Of a stretch of DNA of 43,638 nt, positions 43,422 to 43,638 are shown one piece after another. This stretch comes from Verrucomicrobiota bacterium. Lineage in GTDB: Bacteria > Verrucomicrobiota > Verrucomicrobiia > Chthoniobacterales > SZAS-18. The notes beneath the pieces are model-generated. The model was not told where the DNA came from and searched no databases. It saw only the letters and a list, made by a program, of their open reading frames with translations. Positions within the stretch are counted from its first letter, which is position 1. Every line of letters starts with the position of its first letter. The translations under genes and the position numbers were made by a program. The stretch is taken from the NCBI GenBank assembly GCA_018240025.1, contig JAFEGM010000014.1:10029-53666 (forward strand). The letters run 5' to 3'.

Positions 43422-43638
43422 CGCCGTAGTCCGCATTCTCCGAATGCGGCCGTGCCGCATCGCACACGACGGTTCCTCACCGACGACACTGCACGCCCTA
43501 CTCCGCATTCTCCGAATGCGGCCGCGTCGCAGCGCACAGAACGGGTCCTCACCGACGACGCCGAACGTAGTCCGCATTCTCCGAATGCGGCCGCGCCGCA
43601 GAGCACAGAACGGGTCCTCACCGACGACGCTCCACGCC
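43422..43638. repeat. About 70-bp tandem repeat array with perfect CCGCATTC hairpins, running off the window
   Basis: Three units carry CCGCATTC-TCC-GAATGCGG, an 8-bp perfect stem with a 3-base loop, at 43431-43449, 43503-43521 and 43572-43590 (72 and 69 bp apart). Between them comes a conserved spacer with GGTCCTCACCGACGACG. The array begins about 12 bases after the receptor stop codon and continues to the end of the window. The inter-hairpin sequences are alike, so this is not CRISPR. Minus-strand open frames here are repeat translations and not genes. Confidence 0.93.

Noticed and set aside
43422..43638. Possible CRISPR array or small repeated-peptide genes
   Set aside because: Inter-hairpin sequence is shared between units, so there are no spacers. 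The open frames give repeated RRGRIRRMR-like peptides that simply translate the repeat.

Overview
This is a GC-rich, gene-dense stretch of bacterial chromosome. Several things point to Verrucomicrobiota, most likely an Opitutaceae-like member. There is a sigma factor of the type paired with Ser/Thr kinases in Verrucomicrobia and Planctomycetes, two large multidomain Ser/Thr kinases, Gram-negative envelope genes (kdsD, an RND pump, TonB and a TonB-dependent receptor, lipoproteins), and many short-period repeats at gene ends. The lineage is inferred from gene content and style; no rRNA is present.

Layout. 1-1512: a branched-chain amino acid type binding protein with its own terminator, preceded by a repeat-bounded leader. 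1525-2896: two divergent genes, a small membrane protein and a protein of the family often named '3-methyladenine DNA glycosylase'. 2974-7390 (minus): sigma factor followed by a zinc ribbon/kinase/WD40 protein. 7476-10942 (minus): apt and sucA. 11175-13825: a TonB-like protein, two lipoproteins and TspO. 14005-15163 (minus): a cell-wall amidase behind a small secreted protein. 15425-16729: Xaa-Pro aminopeptidase. 16751-20406 (minus): a second kinase with TolB-like and TPR parts, and a dienelactone hydrolase. 20456-22094: thyA, a membrane protein and tRNA-Ser(UGA). 22250-24821: two tandem response regulators with DUF4388 domains. 25310-29201 (minus): kdsD, an M14 carboxypeptidase and HMG-CoA lyase. 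29260-32476: a PxpB-PxpC fusion, ParA and pyrE. 32489-40990 (minus): an NAD(P)-binding protein downstream of an MdtABC-like RND efflux operon. 41206-43410: a TonB-dependent receptor.

Genes that appear to work together: the sigma factor with its kinase; the MFP with two RND permeases (ATGA overlap between the permeases); HMG-CoA lyase with the carboxypeptidase (ATGA overlap); and the two DUF4388 regulators, 19 bp apart.

The most unusual feature is the 3' ends of genes. At least six genes (apt, the WD40 kinase, TspO, the amidase, kdsD and the M14 peptidase) end inside, flush with, or within about 10 bp of a short repeat lying in the gene's sense direction. In several the stop codon is part of the repeat. 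At least four unrelated repeat families are involved, and a further hairpin array follows the TonB receptor. They concentrate between convergent genes and mostly form strong hairpins, which suggests a family of gene-end elements acting in termination, mRNA 3' protection or insulation. I found no CRISPR array, prophage, transposase or toxin-antitoxin locus.
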